Under the pieces are notes generated by a model. It ran no database searches. It had not been told where the DNA came from and saw only the letters and a list, made by a program, of their open reading frames with translations. Shown piece by piece: positions 19,371 to 28,351 of a DNA stretch of 64,000 nucleotides. Within the stretch, counting starts at the first letter, position 1; each line of letters opens with the position of its first letter. The DNA is from JAWKZG01 sp041396125 (lineage in GTDB: Bacteria > Pseudomonadota > Gammaproteobacteria > Competibacterales > Competibacteraceae), in assembly GCA_041396125.1 (NCBI GenBank), contig JAWKZG010000001.1, positions 558,001 through 622,000 of the forward strand, read 5' to 3'. The translations under genes were made by a program, and so were the position numbers.

Positions 19371-20845
19371 GGCGCGACTCCCAGCAGTTGTTGCGCCGCG
19401 AACCTTGCTGCGCCGGTACTTAATGAGGCGTCAATGCCAAAATAGAAATTTGCCAGAACCAAAATCCACATAGGAACTAACATGCTTAGCGGAGCTTCAC
19501 AGCGTGCGGTTTGACCCTCCGGCGCGGGTTTGAAATAGGCGGTTTCGACCACTCGCCAGATATAAATCACAGCCAGCAGAGAGCCAATCAGCACCAGCAC
19601 GGCAACCCACCACCAGCCGCGTTCCAGCGCGCCCAGTATCAAATACCATTTACTGATAAAACCTACTGTGAGCGGTACACCAATTAGACTGAGCCCACCG
19701 GCGACAAAAGCGGCCATCGTCCAGGGCATGCGCTTGCCTAGTCCCGCCATGTCATTCAGGTTACACGAGCCGATGCGATAGACTACACAGCCTAAGGCCA
19801 GAAATAAGGCGCTTTTCATCAGGGCGTGATTAAACAGGTGCAAAATGCCAGCGGTCACGCCAGTGACCGAAGCGAAGGCGATACCCAGAATCATATAGCC
19901 GATTTGTGCCACGCTGGAATAAGCCAGCAGGCGTTTAATGTTGTTTTGAAAAATAGCGACTGTTGAGGTGGCCAGAATGGCTGCCAGGGCCAATGGCAAC
20001 AGCACAAAATGCAGATGCATGCTGCCAAACGAAAATTCATTGCCGAAGATGGTGAAGAAAAACCGCAGCAGTAAATACACGGCAACCTTGGTGGCCGTGG
20101 CGGCGACAAAAGCCGTGACCACTGAGGGCGCATAGGCATAAGCGTTCGGTAACCAGAGATGCAGCGGAAACAAGGCCAGCTTCAAACAGATGCCTACGGT
20201 TAAAAATGCAAACGCTGCTTGCACGGTGCGGGCGCCATCCACTGCCGGCAGACGTACTGCCAGATCGGCCATATTCAGGGTACCGGTCATGGCATACAGC
20301 AAGCCGATGCCGATCAGGATAAACGTGGCACCAATCGTGCCCATGATCAGATACTGGTAACTGGCGGTCAGCGCCCGTCGGTCCCGGCCCAGGGCGATCA
20401 TGGTATAAGTGGACAGCGACGAGATTTCCAGAAATACGAAAACATTAAACGCATCGCCGGTAATCGTGATGCCGAGCAGACCGGACAAACACAGCAGATA
20501 AGCCGCATAGAACAGCGGCTGCCGTTTGCGTTCGATTTCACTGTTGATGCTGGCATAGGCATATAGCATGACCAGGGTGCCGATGATTGTTACCAGCAAC
20601 AGGATAAAGGCATTCAGCACATCGACCCGGTATTCGATCCCGATCGGCGGCGGCCAGCCCCCGAGAGCGTAACTGATAACCGCGCCGTCCCAGACCTGGC
20701 TCAGCAGGGTGCCGGCGATAAGCAAAGAAAGCGTACTGACGACTAATGCCAGCAGCCAGGGTAAGCGGCCTGCCGGCAACAGGGCACATAATGGTGCTGC
20801 CAACAGGCTGAGGATGACCTGAAGAATCGGTAGATGATGGCTCAT
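19367..20845 (-). CDS. Mrp-like antiporter large subunit 1 (MrpD-like)
   Basis: 492-residue polytopic protein. The core KLALFPLHLWLPNAYAYAPS, with the following TKVAVYLLLRFF helix and NIKRLLAYSSVAQIGYM, is diagnostic of MrpD/NuoN-type proton channels. It starts 16 nt after the MrpC stop and overlaps the next large subunit by 4 nt. As MrpD it would sit next to MrpC and conduct protons. Confidence 0.9.
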   Translation of the reverse strand: MSHHLPILQVILSLLAAPLCALLPAGRLPWLLALVVSTLSLLIAGTLLSQVWDGAVISYALGGWPPPIGIEYRVDVLNAFILLLVTIIGTLVMLYAYASINSEIERKRQPLFYAAYLLCLSGLLGITITGDAFNVFVFLEISSLSTYTMIALGRDRRALTASYQYLIMGTIGATFILIGIGLLYAMTGTLNMADLAVRLPAVDGARTVQAAFAFLTVGICLKLALFPLHLWLPNAYAYAPSVVTAFVAATATKVAVYLLLRFFFTIFGNEFSFGSMHLHFVLLPLALAAILATSTVAIFQNNIKRLLAYSSVAQIGYMILGIAFASVTGVTAGILHLFNHALMKSALFLALGCVVYRIGSCNLNDMAGLGKRMPWTMAAFVAGGLSLIGVPLTVGFISKWYLILGALERGWWWVAVLVLIGSLLAVIYIWRVVETAYFKPAPEGQTARCEAPLSMLVPMWILVLANFYFGIDASLSTGAARFAAQQLLGVAP

Positions 20846-20861
20846 GGTAATTTACAGGCGC

Positions 20862-21215
20862 TCAGGGTGCGTCGTCTTGGGCGTGGATTTCGTCTTCTTC
20901 GATGGTTCCATAGGCTTCATGAATGCGTACTACCAGCGCGAGTCCAAGGGACATGGTCGCGACACCAACCACAATCGCGGTCAGAATCAGCACATGGGGC
21001 AGCGGGTTGGAGTAAAGATTTTCGCCTTCAACCAGTATGGGTGCCGTGGCATCGAAAATTTTGCTCATACTGATGTAAAGAATGAAGACCGAAGTCTGAA
21101 ACAGGTTAAGGCCGATCAGTTTTTTGACCAGATTATCAGAGGCAATAACCAGGTAAAACCCGCTCATCATCAATACAACGACAATCCAGTAATTGTAATG
21201 GCCGAGCAACTGCAT
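20862..21215 (-). CDS. mrpC: Mrp-like antiporter subunit C (NuoK-like)
   Basis: 117-residue three-helix protein of the NuoK/MrpC family. The typical segments GFYLVIASDNLVKKLIGLNL and PLPHVLILTAIVVGVATMSLG are intact, with acidic residues inside the helices and a charged C-terminal tail. It lies between subunit B (3-nt gap) and the first large subunit. Confidence 0.9.
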   Translation of the reverse strand: MQLLGHYNYWIVVVLMMSGFYLVIASDNLVKKLIGLNLFQTSVFILYISMSKIFDATAPILVEGENLYSNPLPHVLILTAIVVGVATMSLGLALVVRIHEAYGTIEEDEIHAQDDAP

Positions 21216-21218
21216 GCT

Positions 21219-21674
21219 TCAGTCCTCGTGAATGGTAGTTGGAATGACAGCACGTTTGGGGCGGCCACGTGATGCAAAGGTGAAAAAGATCGTGATCATC
21301 GCGGTGGCCACTGTTATGCCGACTCCCAGTTCCACCAGAAAAATACCCAGATGCTGACCGTGACTGGGTTCATGCGCCAGGACGTTATAGTTTAAAAACT
21401 CGCCACCTAACAGCAGGCAGACCACGCCAACGCCACCGTACAGCAAGACGCCCAGTGAGACGGCGACCCGTAACAGCCAGGCCGGCACAACCCACCGGGC
21501 TCGATCCAGATCAAACACCAGTGCATAGAGAATAAATCCGGCAGCAAAAATAACGCCTGCCTGGAAGCCGCCGCCGGGTCCGAAATCACCATGAAACTGG
21601 ACATACAACGCGAACAGCAGGATCAGTGGTATTAGTATTTTGCTGACGACACGCAGGACGGAGTGCTGCTTCAT
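21219..21674 (-). CDS. mrpB: Mrp-like antiporter subunit B (MnhB domain)
   Basis: 151-residue membrane protein of the MnhB family with the signature YVQFHGDFGPGGGFQAGVI (about residues 24-42) and four predicted helices. Its start overlaps the stop of the DUF4040-type gene by 4 nt. In other bacteria MrpB forms the membrane arm with A and C. Confidence 0.9.
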   Translation of the reverse strand: MKQHSVLRVVSKILIPLILLFALYVQFHGDFGPGGGFQAGVIFAAGFILYALVFDLDRARWVVPAWLLRVAVSLGVLLYGGVGVVCLLLGGEFLNYNVLAHEPSHGQHLGIFLVELGVGITVATAMITIFFTFASRGRPKRAVIPTTIHED

Positions 21675-22165
21675 TTATTCTCCTCGGGGGCAGATCCTTT
21701 GACGGGCTTGTTAGCGGTACCATTGGCCGGATTGCGAAACCGTCCGCCCAGCAATAACACAACCCCGATGGCTGCAGCGAATACGACGACTGTTTCACCC
21801 AGGGTATCGAAGCCACGATAACTTGCCAGTACCGAAGTCACGATATTGGGAATCCCGATTTCCTGCCCGGATTGCTGAATATAATGCGGCGCAACGTGCT
21901 GATGAATCGGGTTTTCCGCTGCGCCAAAGGGGGGCATATCGGCGGTACCGTAAATCAGTGCGGCACCTGTAATGAATACCACAACAAGCGGTAGTAAACG
22001 GGTGCGGGATGAGCGTTTTTCCTTACTGGTAGTCAGGGCCAGAGCACCCAGCATGAAGACAGTAGAGACTCCGGCACCGACCGCCGCTTCGGTAAAAGCC
22101 ACATCGACGGCGTCCATGGTAACGAACAGACCTGCTGAGAGCAGGCTGTAAATACCGGACAGCAT
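21671..22165 (-). CDS. Mrp-like antiporter DUF4040 / MbhD-type subunit
   Basis: Membrane protein corresponding to the C-terminal MbhD/MbhE-like part of MrpA, here a separate gene. Its core MDAVDVAFTEAAVGAGVSTV is the family signature. From ATG 22165 it is 164 residues, but the open frame continues upstream through a further hydrophobic helix (VDIFLLALLALTAFTVIRL) that belongs to the family. No ATG, GTG or TTG exists there; AGGAGG lies just before two in-frame ATC codons (22258 and 22255). The true start is therefore uncertain (see findings). Confidence 0.85.
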   Translation of the reverse strand: MLSGIYSLLSAGLFVTMDAVDVAFTEAAVGAGVSTVFMLGALALTTSKEKRSSRTRLLPLVVVFITGAALIYGTADMPPFGAAENPIHQHVAPHYIQQSGQEIGIPNIVTSVLASYRGFDTLGETVVVFAAAIGVVLLLGGRFRNPANGTANKPVKGSAPEENK

Positions 22166-22242
22166 GGCAACTGCGAACAGATCGTTCAGCCGGATTACGG
22201 TAAACGCGGTCAGTGCCAGCAGTGCCAGCAGAAATATATCGA

Positions 22243-22590
22243 CTAAGGATTCGATGATGAGTCCTCCTGGGGCGGTTTTTTCCGGGGTTTGAGCTGCCAG
22301 GGCTGCAGCTTGTCACTCAGCGCTGCCTTGGCCAGGGCATGGCTGGCAGTCGGGCTGCTGATCAGCAAAAAAATCAGGATCATGATCAGTTTGACGGTGA
22401 TCAGGGTCATTCCACCCTGCAGCATCAGGCCCAGCAAAATCAGACTGGCACCAGCTGTGTCAGTGACTCCGGCGGCATGCAGCCGGGTATAGAAATCCGG
22501 CAGACGAATCACGCCAACACCACCAATAATGACGCAGCAACTGCCCGTCAGCAGTAGTACCCAGCTCAGCCCGTCAATCAGATAGTTCAT
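22243..22590 (-). CDS. mrpG: Mrp-like antiporter subunit G
   Basis: 115-residue protein of the MnhG/PhaG family: three helices with the motif GVIRLPDFYTRLHAAGVTDT and a charged C-terminal tail. It overlaps subunit F by 4 nt upstream. Its last codons carry the AGGAGG that serves the next gene. It is required in characterised Mrp complexes, though it has no known catalytic residue. Confidence 0.92.
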   Translation of the reverse strand: MNYLIDGLSWVLLLTGSCCVIIGGVGVIRLPDFYTRLHAAGVTDTAGASLILLGLMLQGGMTLITVKLIMILIFLLISSPTASHALAKAALSDKLQPWQLKPRKKPPQEDSSSNP

Positions 22591-22880
22591 AGCTCGTCCT
22601 CGCGCCCGGCCTGTTCCGGATCAGCCCAGCCCAGCTCACCGTAACGGATGAATTTAAGCACGGCGACCACACCAATGAAGTTAATCAAGGCATAGACCAG
22701 AGCGATATCCAGAAAATCGGGTCGGCCGTTCAAAAACCCCAGCACCGCAATGATCAGCACGGTTTTAGTGCCGAACATATTGGCGGCCAGGATACGGTCG
22801 TATACCGTGGGGCCGAGCAGGGCGCGGGTCATGGCCAAGGCCATGGTGATCAGAATGGCCAGGGCAGCGGCAATAAACAT
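22587..22880 (-). CDS. mrpF: Mrp-like antiporter subunit F
   Basis: 97-residue three-helix protein of the MnhF/PhaF family with the signature RALLGPTVYDRILAANMFGT and LDIALVYALINFIG. Its ATG overlaps the stop of subunit E by one base (TAATG) and its end overlaps subunit G by 4 nt. Confidence 0.92.
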   Translation of the reverse strand: MFIAAALAILITMALAMTRALLGPTVYDRILAANMFGTKTVLIIAVLGFLNGRPDFLDIALVYALINFIGVVAVLKFIRYGELGWADPEQAGREDEL

Positions 22881-23368
22881 TAGACCTGTACCCCTGGTCC
22901 TTCGACCCGGCTGACGCGCTGATCCATCATGCCGCTGGTCAAGTCATCAGCGGTTTCCTGGCTGAGCGCATGTACTTCGATGTAGTCGTCTTCCACCATT
23001 ATGGCGACGGTACCTGGCGTCAGGGTGATGGAGTTGGCGAAGATGACCCGTCCCAGATCACTGCGCTGGGTGCAGCGTACGCGGAACAGAGTCGGACTGA
23101 TGGGCAGCTGTGGCGACAGGATACGTTTAATGACATCAATATTGGCTTTAGCGATTTCACCAATAAGCCAGGGCAAGTAAGCCAAAAAACGCAGCAACAG
23201 TCCGATGCTGGGTACGTCATCGTCGAGCAATCCCATGCGCTGGGCCAGCCAGACCACCAAACCACAGGACAGCGCACCCAGTGAGAGCAGAAACGGCGTG
23301 TAGAAGCCCGAGAGCAACAGCCATATGGCCGCGCACAAAGTGCTGATACCAATATAAATTTTTATCAA
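22880..23368 (-). CDS. mrpE: Mrp-like antiporter subunit E
   Basis: About 162-residue MnhE-family protein with two N-terminal helices and a cytosolic domain containing FANSITLTPGTVAIMVEDDYIEVHAL. It is the first gene of the operon. I prefer the TTG start at 23368: AGGGGGA lies about 10 nt upstream and the length fits the family. A start at 23479 would add 37 polar residues unlike MrpE. The 240 bp upstream (23480-23715) should hold the operon promoter, but I cannot pick one out. Confidence 0.85.
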   Translation of the reverse strand: MIKIYIGISTLCAAIWLLLSGFYTPFLLSLGALSCGLVVWLAQRMGLLDDDVPSIGLLLRFLAYLPWLIGEIAKANIDVIKRILSPQLPISPTLFRVRCTQRSDLGRVIFANSITLTPGTVAIMVEDDYIEVHALSQETADDLTSGMMDQRVSRVEGPGVQV

Positions 23369-23715
23369 GATTGCCGATCCCCCTGGGTATTGGTGTTTAT
23401 TTGGGACAGGTATGAATATGTTGTCAGTCAGCTTGGCGTAATCGGTTTGATGATGAAGCAAACTGGAAACGCGACTCAAAATACAGCATAAACATTAAGC
23501 AGAGGGAGTCAAGCCCTGCTCAGCTGGCCGGGTCGGAATAGCTCAGCGTTATCGCGAGGTACACAGGTAGTGGCTGGAAAGCGGCTTTAAGCAGGGGCTT
23601 TGGTCGTCAGAATGATAGTGTGCGGGGTAGTGTAATTTAACGCGGAACTAAATGCCGGCGCTCGTACCTAAATCAGGTTTGAGAGGGGGGATTCAGACAG
23701 TGCAGGAAACAGCTT

Positions 23716-24096
23716 TCAGGCGGCGTCGCTGTAGGTTACGCCGTGTTCGTCCAGTTGTACCCAGGGTGCCCGCAGTAAAGGGGCTTCCGTTTCGCGGTCT
23801 ACAAAGGACGAGAACCGGTACGGGTTATAGGTGGCGCTGCGACCTGACAGATGACTGATGGTTTGGATATCGTCGGGGTGGCTGTAATCAACCAGACGAC
23901 CTTGCACATAGGCGTGGATCGTGCGCCGGTTTTCCCGCAGCATGCGCTGTCGGCCGGATTCGCGCACCAGAAACTCGGCATCGCACAAACGAATCCGCTG
24001 GGCGGTTGCTTTTATCAGCCCGCCTTGCATGATGTTGTAACAGCCGAGTTTGGGGTTTTTAAAGACCCGTACCGGTTTGGATAAATCGATTGCCAT
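23716..24096 (-). CDS. Conserved-looking protein of unknown function
   Basis: 126-residue soluble protein from ATG 24096 (GGAG about 10 nt upstream; GTG 24114 would add six residues). It is rich in Arg, with segments VFKNPKLGCYNIMQGGLIKA, ESGRQRMLRENRRTIHAYVQGR and SGRSATYNPYRFSSFVDRE. No signal peptide, helix pair or catalytic motif stands out and I do not recognise a family. It is a single gene, 104 bp beyond the flavin reductase stop region, in the same direction as both flanking operons. Confidence 0.6.
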   Translation of the reverse strand: MAIDLSKPVRVFKNPKLGCYNIMQGGLIKATAQRIRLCDAEFLVRESGRQRMLRENRRTIHAYVQGRLVDYSHPDDIQTISHLSGRSATYNPYRFSSFVDRETEAPLLRAPWVQLDEHGVTYSDAA

Positions 24097-24200
24097 GCCA
24101 TTGTTGCTCCGCACAATATTGCCGCGCGTATCATAGGCTTTGGCGCTGGGAAATCAAGCTTTATTTCCGCAGCCTGCTCTGGTGAGCACGTTACAGCAGG

Positions 24201-24827
24201 CTATTCCGACATCGGCCAGCCGGGCCGTTGCAGCGAAAATACGTCACTGACACGCACATAATCGAAATACCCCAAACGACCAATGGGCTGCATCAGGGTA
24301 TAGTCGATCATGCCGTCGCGGATGATGGCATCGTCGATGTGGATACCCAGTACATGGCCGAAAACAGCGGTGTTCCGGGTGGGAGAATCGAGCGTTGGCA
24401 AGGGTACGATTTGTACCAGTCGGCATTCCAGATGCACTGGACTTTCCTGTACTCGTGGCGGACGTACCAGCTGGCTGGGCGACGGTGTCACCCCAGCCAG
24501 ACTGAATTCATCGACCTGGCGCGGGGCCGGGGCAGAGCTGCGGTTCATCGCTTCGCGCAACGGCCAGGTGGCAATATTGACCACGAATTCTTCCGTTGCC
24601 CGAATATTTTCCAGCGTGTCTTTATAACCACCTTCCGTGTGTGCGCCGGTGACCGCGAACATCACTTGCGGCGGAGCATAGGCCACACCGTTAAAGAATG
24701 AATACGGTGCCAGGTTAACCTGACCGTCAGCGCTGATACTGGAAATCCAACCAATCGGGCGGGGAATGACCAGCGCATTGAAGGGGTTGTGTTTGAGGCC
24801 GTGTTGTTGATCAGTCGAGTAGAACAT
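24201..24827 (-). CDS. Flavin reductase-like FMN-binding split-barrel protein
   Basis: 208-residue protein of the flavin reductase-like family, which binds FMN in a split beta-barrel. Visible signatures are IPRPIGWISSISADGQVNLAPYSFFNGVAYAPP and ENIRATEEFVVNIAT. Its start overlaps the end of the ABC ATPase gene by 17 nt, so it belongs to the peptide/opine-type transporter operon. It could reduce flavin for a monooxygenase acting on the imported compound; no such monooxygenase is in the window. Confidence 0.88.
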   Translation of the reverse strand: MFYSTDQQHGLKHNPFNALVIPRPIGWISSISADGQVNLAPYSFFNGVAYAPPQVMFAVTGAHTEGGYKDTLENIRATEEFVVNIATWPLREAMNRSSAPAPRQVDEFSLAGVTPSPSQLVRPPRVQESPVHLECRLVQIVPLPTLDSPTRNTAVFGHVLGIHIDDAIIRDGMIDYTLMQPIGRLGYFDYVRVSDVFSLQRPGWPMSE

Positions 24828-26460
24828 TCAGGTAGTTTGCTCCTGCACTGCGTTCGGCCAGCAGCTTATCCAGCCAATCAGGGTCCATTTCCGGCACCGA
24901 AGAGAGTAACAGGTCAGTGTATTTATGATGCGGCGGCTTGAACATTTCGTCTTTGGGGCCGTGTTCGACCACTTTGCCCTGGTACATCACCACGACCTCA
25001 TCGGCGATAGCCCGTACAGTGCCGATATCGTGGGTGATAAAAATATACGACAGCTTGAACTCCCGCTGCAGACGGTCGAGCAGTCTGAGAATCCCCTCGG
25101 CTACCAGCTGATCCAGGGCTGAGGTGACTTCATCGCAAATGATCAGCTCGGGCTCCGCCGCCAGCGCCCGTGCAATACAGACCCGCTGCTTTTGCCCGCC
25201 AGACAGCTCGCCGGGCAGACGGTCAATGAACTGATCGGGTTCCAGCTCGATCATCGACAATAACTCGCGCACCCGCTCATCGCGTTGCTTGGCGTTCATG
25301 CCCAGATAAAAACTCAGTGGTCGCCCGATCACATCGCGCAGGCGCTGTTTCGAATTCAGGGCAGTGTCCGGCATCTGGTAAATCATCTGGGCTTTGCGCA
25401 GCTCGGCTTTGCTGCGCTGTTTATAGCTGGCCGGCATGGGCTCACCGTTCCAGAAGATCTGCCCCTCAGTCGGCGGCAGTAATCCGGTGATCACCCGTGC
25501 AGTGGTGCTTTTGCCACTGCCGGATTCGCCGACGATAGCAACCGTGCGCTGGCGGGGTATGGAAATACTGACATTATGCAGTACCGGCACCGGGCCATAG
25601 CCGGCAGTGACGGCTTCGACTTGCACCAGCGGTGTTTCCGGTGGTTCGTCGGTAGGCGGTGTTTTGCGAAACGAGCGTACCGCCCATAAGGATTTTGTAT
25701 AGTCCTCCTGGGGGTCGGACAGCATGGTGCGGGTGTCCGCTTCTTCGACCAGATCGCCATAGCGTAACACCATGATGCGATCCGCCATTTGCGCTACCAC
25801 AGCCAGATCGTGGGTAATATAGATTGCAGCGGTGTTGAACTGTTCGACAACATCACGGATTGCTGCCAGGACTTCGATCTGGGTGGTCACGTCCAGTGCG
25901 GTAGTGGGTTCGTCGAAAATGATCAGATCCGGTCGGCAGGCCATCGCCATGGCAGTCATGGCGCGCTGCAACTGGCCGCCGGAAACCTGGTGCGGGTACC
26001 GAAAACCGATGGTTTCCGGTTCGGGCAGTTGCAGCCGGGCGTATAAATCTATGGCCTCGGCCTCGGCTTCGGCACGGGATTTTATACCGTGCTGGATCGG
26101 GGCTTCACAGTATTGTTCTATCAGCCTGTGTGCCGGATTGAAGGCAGCCGCTGCACTTTGCGCGACATAGGCGATGCGCGAGCCGCGCAGCTTGCGTTTT
26201 TGGGTTGCTGAGGCTGTTGTCAGATTAATACCATCGAAAATAATTTCACCACCACTGATGCGGCAACCGTCACGGGCATAGCCCATTGCTGCCAAACCGA
26301 TGGTGGATTTGCCGGCACCGGATTCGCCGATCAGGCCGAGTACTTCGCCGCGGTGCAGGGTTAAATCCACGCCGTGGACTATTTCCTGCCATACCTCTTC
26401 GGCCTGGCCCTCGATGCGCAAGCCGCGCATTTGCAGCAGAATATCGTCTGTTTTGCTCAT
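24811..26460 (-). CDS. Opp/Dpp-type ABC transporter ATPase with two nucleotide-binding domains
   Basis: 549-residue fusion of the DppD- and DppF-like ATPases. Domain 1 has Walker A GESGAGKST, signature VSGGQLQRAMTAMAMA and Walker B IIFDEPTTALD. Domain 2 (from about residue 285) has GESGSGKST, LSGGQKQRVCIARALA and IICDEVTSALD. Both sites look competent. It energises the two permeases encoded upstream. Fused pairs are common in importers for peptides, glutathione or opine-like compounds. Confidence 0.93.
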   Translation of the reverse strand: MSKTDDILLQMRGLRIEGQAEEVWQEIVHGVDLTLHRGEVLGLIGESGAGKSTIGLAAMGYARDGCRISGGEIIFDGINLTTASATQKRKLRGSRIAYVAQSAAAAFNPAHRLIEQYCEAPIQHGIKSRAEAEAEAIDLYARLQLPEPETIGFRYPHQVSGGQLQRAMTAMAMACRPDLIIFDEPTTALDVTTQIEVLAAIRDVVEQFNTAAIYITHDLAVVAQMADRIMVLRYGDLVEEADTRTMLSDPQEDYTKSLWAVRSFRKTPPTDEPPETPLVQVEAVTAGYGPVPVLHNVSISIPRQRTVAIVGESGSGKSTTARVITGLLPPTEGQIFWNGEPMPASYKQRSKAELRKAQMIYQMPDTALNSKQRLRDVIGRPLSFYLGMNAKQRDERVRELLSMIELEPDQFIDRLPGELSGGQKQRVCIARALAAEPELIICDEVTSALDQLVAEGILRLLDRLQREFKLSYIFITHDIGTVRAIADEVVVMYQGKVVEHGPKDEMFKPPHHKYTDLLLSSVPEMDPDWLDKLLAERSAGANYLNVLLD

Positions 26461-26473
26461 GTTCGTGCCTCGC

Positions 26474-27301
26474 TCAATTTTTCAGTCCGCTGGTCTTATG
26501 TAAAAACCAGTCAACCACAAAGTTGACACCGACCGTCAGCAGTGCAATCGCGCCGGCGGGAATCAAGGGGGTGACATCGCCATAGGTGATCAGGGTGGCG
26601 TTAGCCCGCACCATACTGCCCCAATCGGCGCTGGGCGGTTGAATGCCCAAACCCAAAAAGCTCAAGGCACTGATCAGTAAAAAGACAAAACAGAAACGCA
26701 GGCCGAATTCGGCCACCAGCGGCGGTAGCGCATTGGGCAGAATCTCACTGCGCATGATCCACCATAAGCCTTCGCCGCGCAGACGGGCCACCTCGACGAA
26801 ATCCATCACAACAATGTTCATGGCAACAGCGCGGGAGATGCGAAAGACCGGTGCGGCGTATAAGAGCGCAATAACGAGGATTAAAGACAGTATTGAGGTA
26901 CCCGTGATGGTCAACAGTACAAACGCAAAAATGAGGGTTGGAATCGCCAATAGCACATCGACCAGACGCGACAGCAACTGGTCCATCCAGCCGCCTATGG
27001 CAGCCGCTAAAAAACCAGTGGTAATACCTACCAGGAAGGCCAGCAGGGTGGTAACCAGGGCAATACCAATCGTATTGCGGGCACCGTAAAAGAGGCGCGA
27101 CAGCATATCGCGGCCCAGGTTATCGGTACCGAGTACAAAGCCTTCGCCCCAAGGTTCGAATTGCGACCCGACGATTTCAGTTTCAGAATAAGGAGCAAGC
27201 ACGGGTGCAAACAATGCGATAAAGACATAGGCCAGAATGACCAGCATCCCGAATTTTGCACTCAGCGGCGCTTTCCAGAGCTCTTTTAAAACAGTGTCCA
27301 T
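26474..27301 (-). CDS. ABC transporter permease, DppC-like
   Basis: 275-residue inner-membrane permease. It has the N-terminal DppC-type helix, the periplasmic segment FVLGTDNLGRDMLSRLFYGARNT and the ATPase-contact loop VEVARLRGEGLWWIMRSEILPNA. The order SBP, DppB, DppC, ATPase on the minus strand is canonical; it starts 4 nt after the DppB-like stop. Confidence 0.92.
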   Translation of the reverse strand: MDTVLKELWKAPLSAKFGMLVILAYVFIALFAPVLAPYSETEIVGSQFEPWGEGFVLGTDNLGRDMLSRLFYGARNTIGIALVTTLLAFLVGITTGFLAAAIGGWMDQLLSRLVDVLLAIPTLIFAFVLLTITGTSILSLILVIALLYAAPVFRISRAVAMNIVVMDFVEVARLRGEGLWWIMRSEILPNALPPLVAEFGLRFCFVFLLISALSFLGLGIQPPSADWGSMVRANATLITYGDVTPLIPAGAIALLTVGVNFVVDWFLHKTSGLKN

Positions 27302-27305
27302 AAGG

Positions 27306-28265
27306 CTACCTCGGGTGCAACAGGCGTGGATTGCTCGCGATGGACAGCACGTCTGCGGTCAGATTGAGCAGAATATAGACAGCGGCAAATATCATTGCGC
27401 TGGCCTGCACGACCGGCAGATCGCGTTTGGATACCGAATCGACCAGTAGCTGGCCAAGACCGGGGTAGACAAACACCACTTCCACCACCACAACCCCGAC
27501 GATCAGATACGCCAGATTCAGGCCGATCACCGTAAAAATCGGTGCCAGCGCATTCGGCAGTGCATGATGGACGATGACCCGTCGCCGACTGATACCTTTC
27601 AGCCGCGCCATTTCGATATACGGGCTGGCAAGCAAATTAATAATCGCGGCGCGGGTCATGCGCATCATATGGGCGACCACTACCAACGTCAGGGTCAAAG
27701 CGGGTAGAAAGGTGCGATAAAGCCGGTCGCCAAGTGACAAGTCCGCGCTGCTGATATTGGAAATGCTGGGGAACCAGCCCCATTGCACCGCGAAAAAATA
27801 AATCAGGATATAAGCAACGAAAAACTCCGGGAATGAAATCGAGCTGAGCGTCAGGATATTAATGCTGCGATCAAACCAGCTGTTACGGTACAGCGCTGCC
27901 ATTATGCCGAGCACCAGTGCCAGCGGAATAGCAATAACAGCAGCAAACCCTGCCAGAAACAAGGTATTGCCGAGACGCGCGCTGATCAGATCGGAAATTT
28001 CGCGCTGATTAGCCAGTGATCGACCCATATCACCGCTGATGATGCCGCCCAGCCAGTTCATGTAGCGCGTTACAGCCGGCTGATTCAGACCGAGTTCCTG
28101 GCGAAACGCCGCTACGGTTTCAGGGGTGGCGGATTGTCCCAGAATGGCTTGCGCCAGATCGCCGGGTAATAACTCGACACAGAAGAAAATAACCAGCGAG
28201 ACTACGAACAAGGTCAACAATCCGAGTCCCAGCCGCTGTGCGATCATTTTGAGTATCGGAAGCAT
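27306..28265 (-). CDS. ABC transporter permease, DppB-like
   Basis: 319-residue permease with the DppB signature at the start (MLPILKMIAQRLGLGLLTLF), a periplasmic region with QELGLNQPAVTRY, and the coupling loop YIEMARLKGISRRRVIVHHALPNAL. It forms a heterodimer with the DppC-like protein. It is separated from the SBP gene by 86 bp that hold a GC-rich hairpin. Confidence 0.92.
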   Translation of the reverse strand: MLPILKMIAQRLGLGLLTLFVVSLVIFFCVELLPGDLAQAILGQSATPETVAAFRQELGLNQPAVTRYMNWLGGIISGDMGRSLANQREISDLISARLGNTLFLAGFAAVIAIPLALVLGIMAALYRNSWFDRSINILTLSSISFPEFFVAYILIYFFAVQWGWFPSISNISSADLSLGDRLYRTFLPALTLTLVVVAHMMRMTRAAIINLLASPYIEMARLKGISRRRVIVHHALPNALAPIFTVIGLNLAYLIVGVVVVEVVFVYPGLGQLLVDSVSKRDLPVVQASAMIFAAVYILLNLTADVLSIASNPRLLHPR

Positions 28266-28301
28266 GGGAAACCCTTTTCTTGTTGTATTAAGATGGGAAG
28301 T

Positions 28302-28327
28302 CCCCTCTCCGGCTGACGGGAGAGGGG
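28302..28327. repeat. GC-rich hairpin between SBP and permease genes
   Basis: CCCCTCTCC at 28302-28310 pairs with GGAGAGGGG at 28319-28327 around an 8-nt loop. It lies in the transcribed spacer after the SBP stop. It probably stabilises the SBP message or attenuates read-through into the permease genes. Confidence 0.6.
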
Positions 28328-28351
28328 GCAGGGGTAAGAATTAACAACGGC

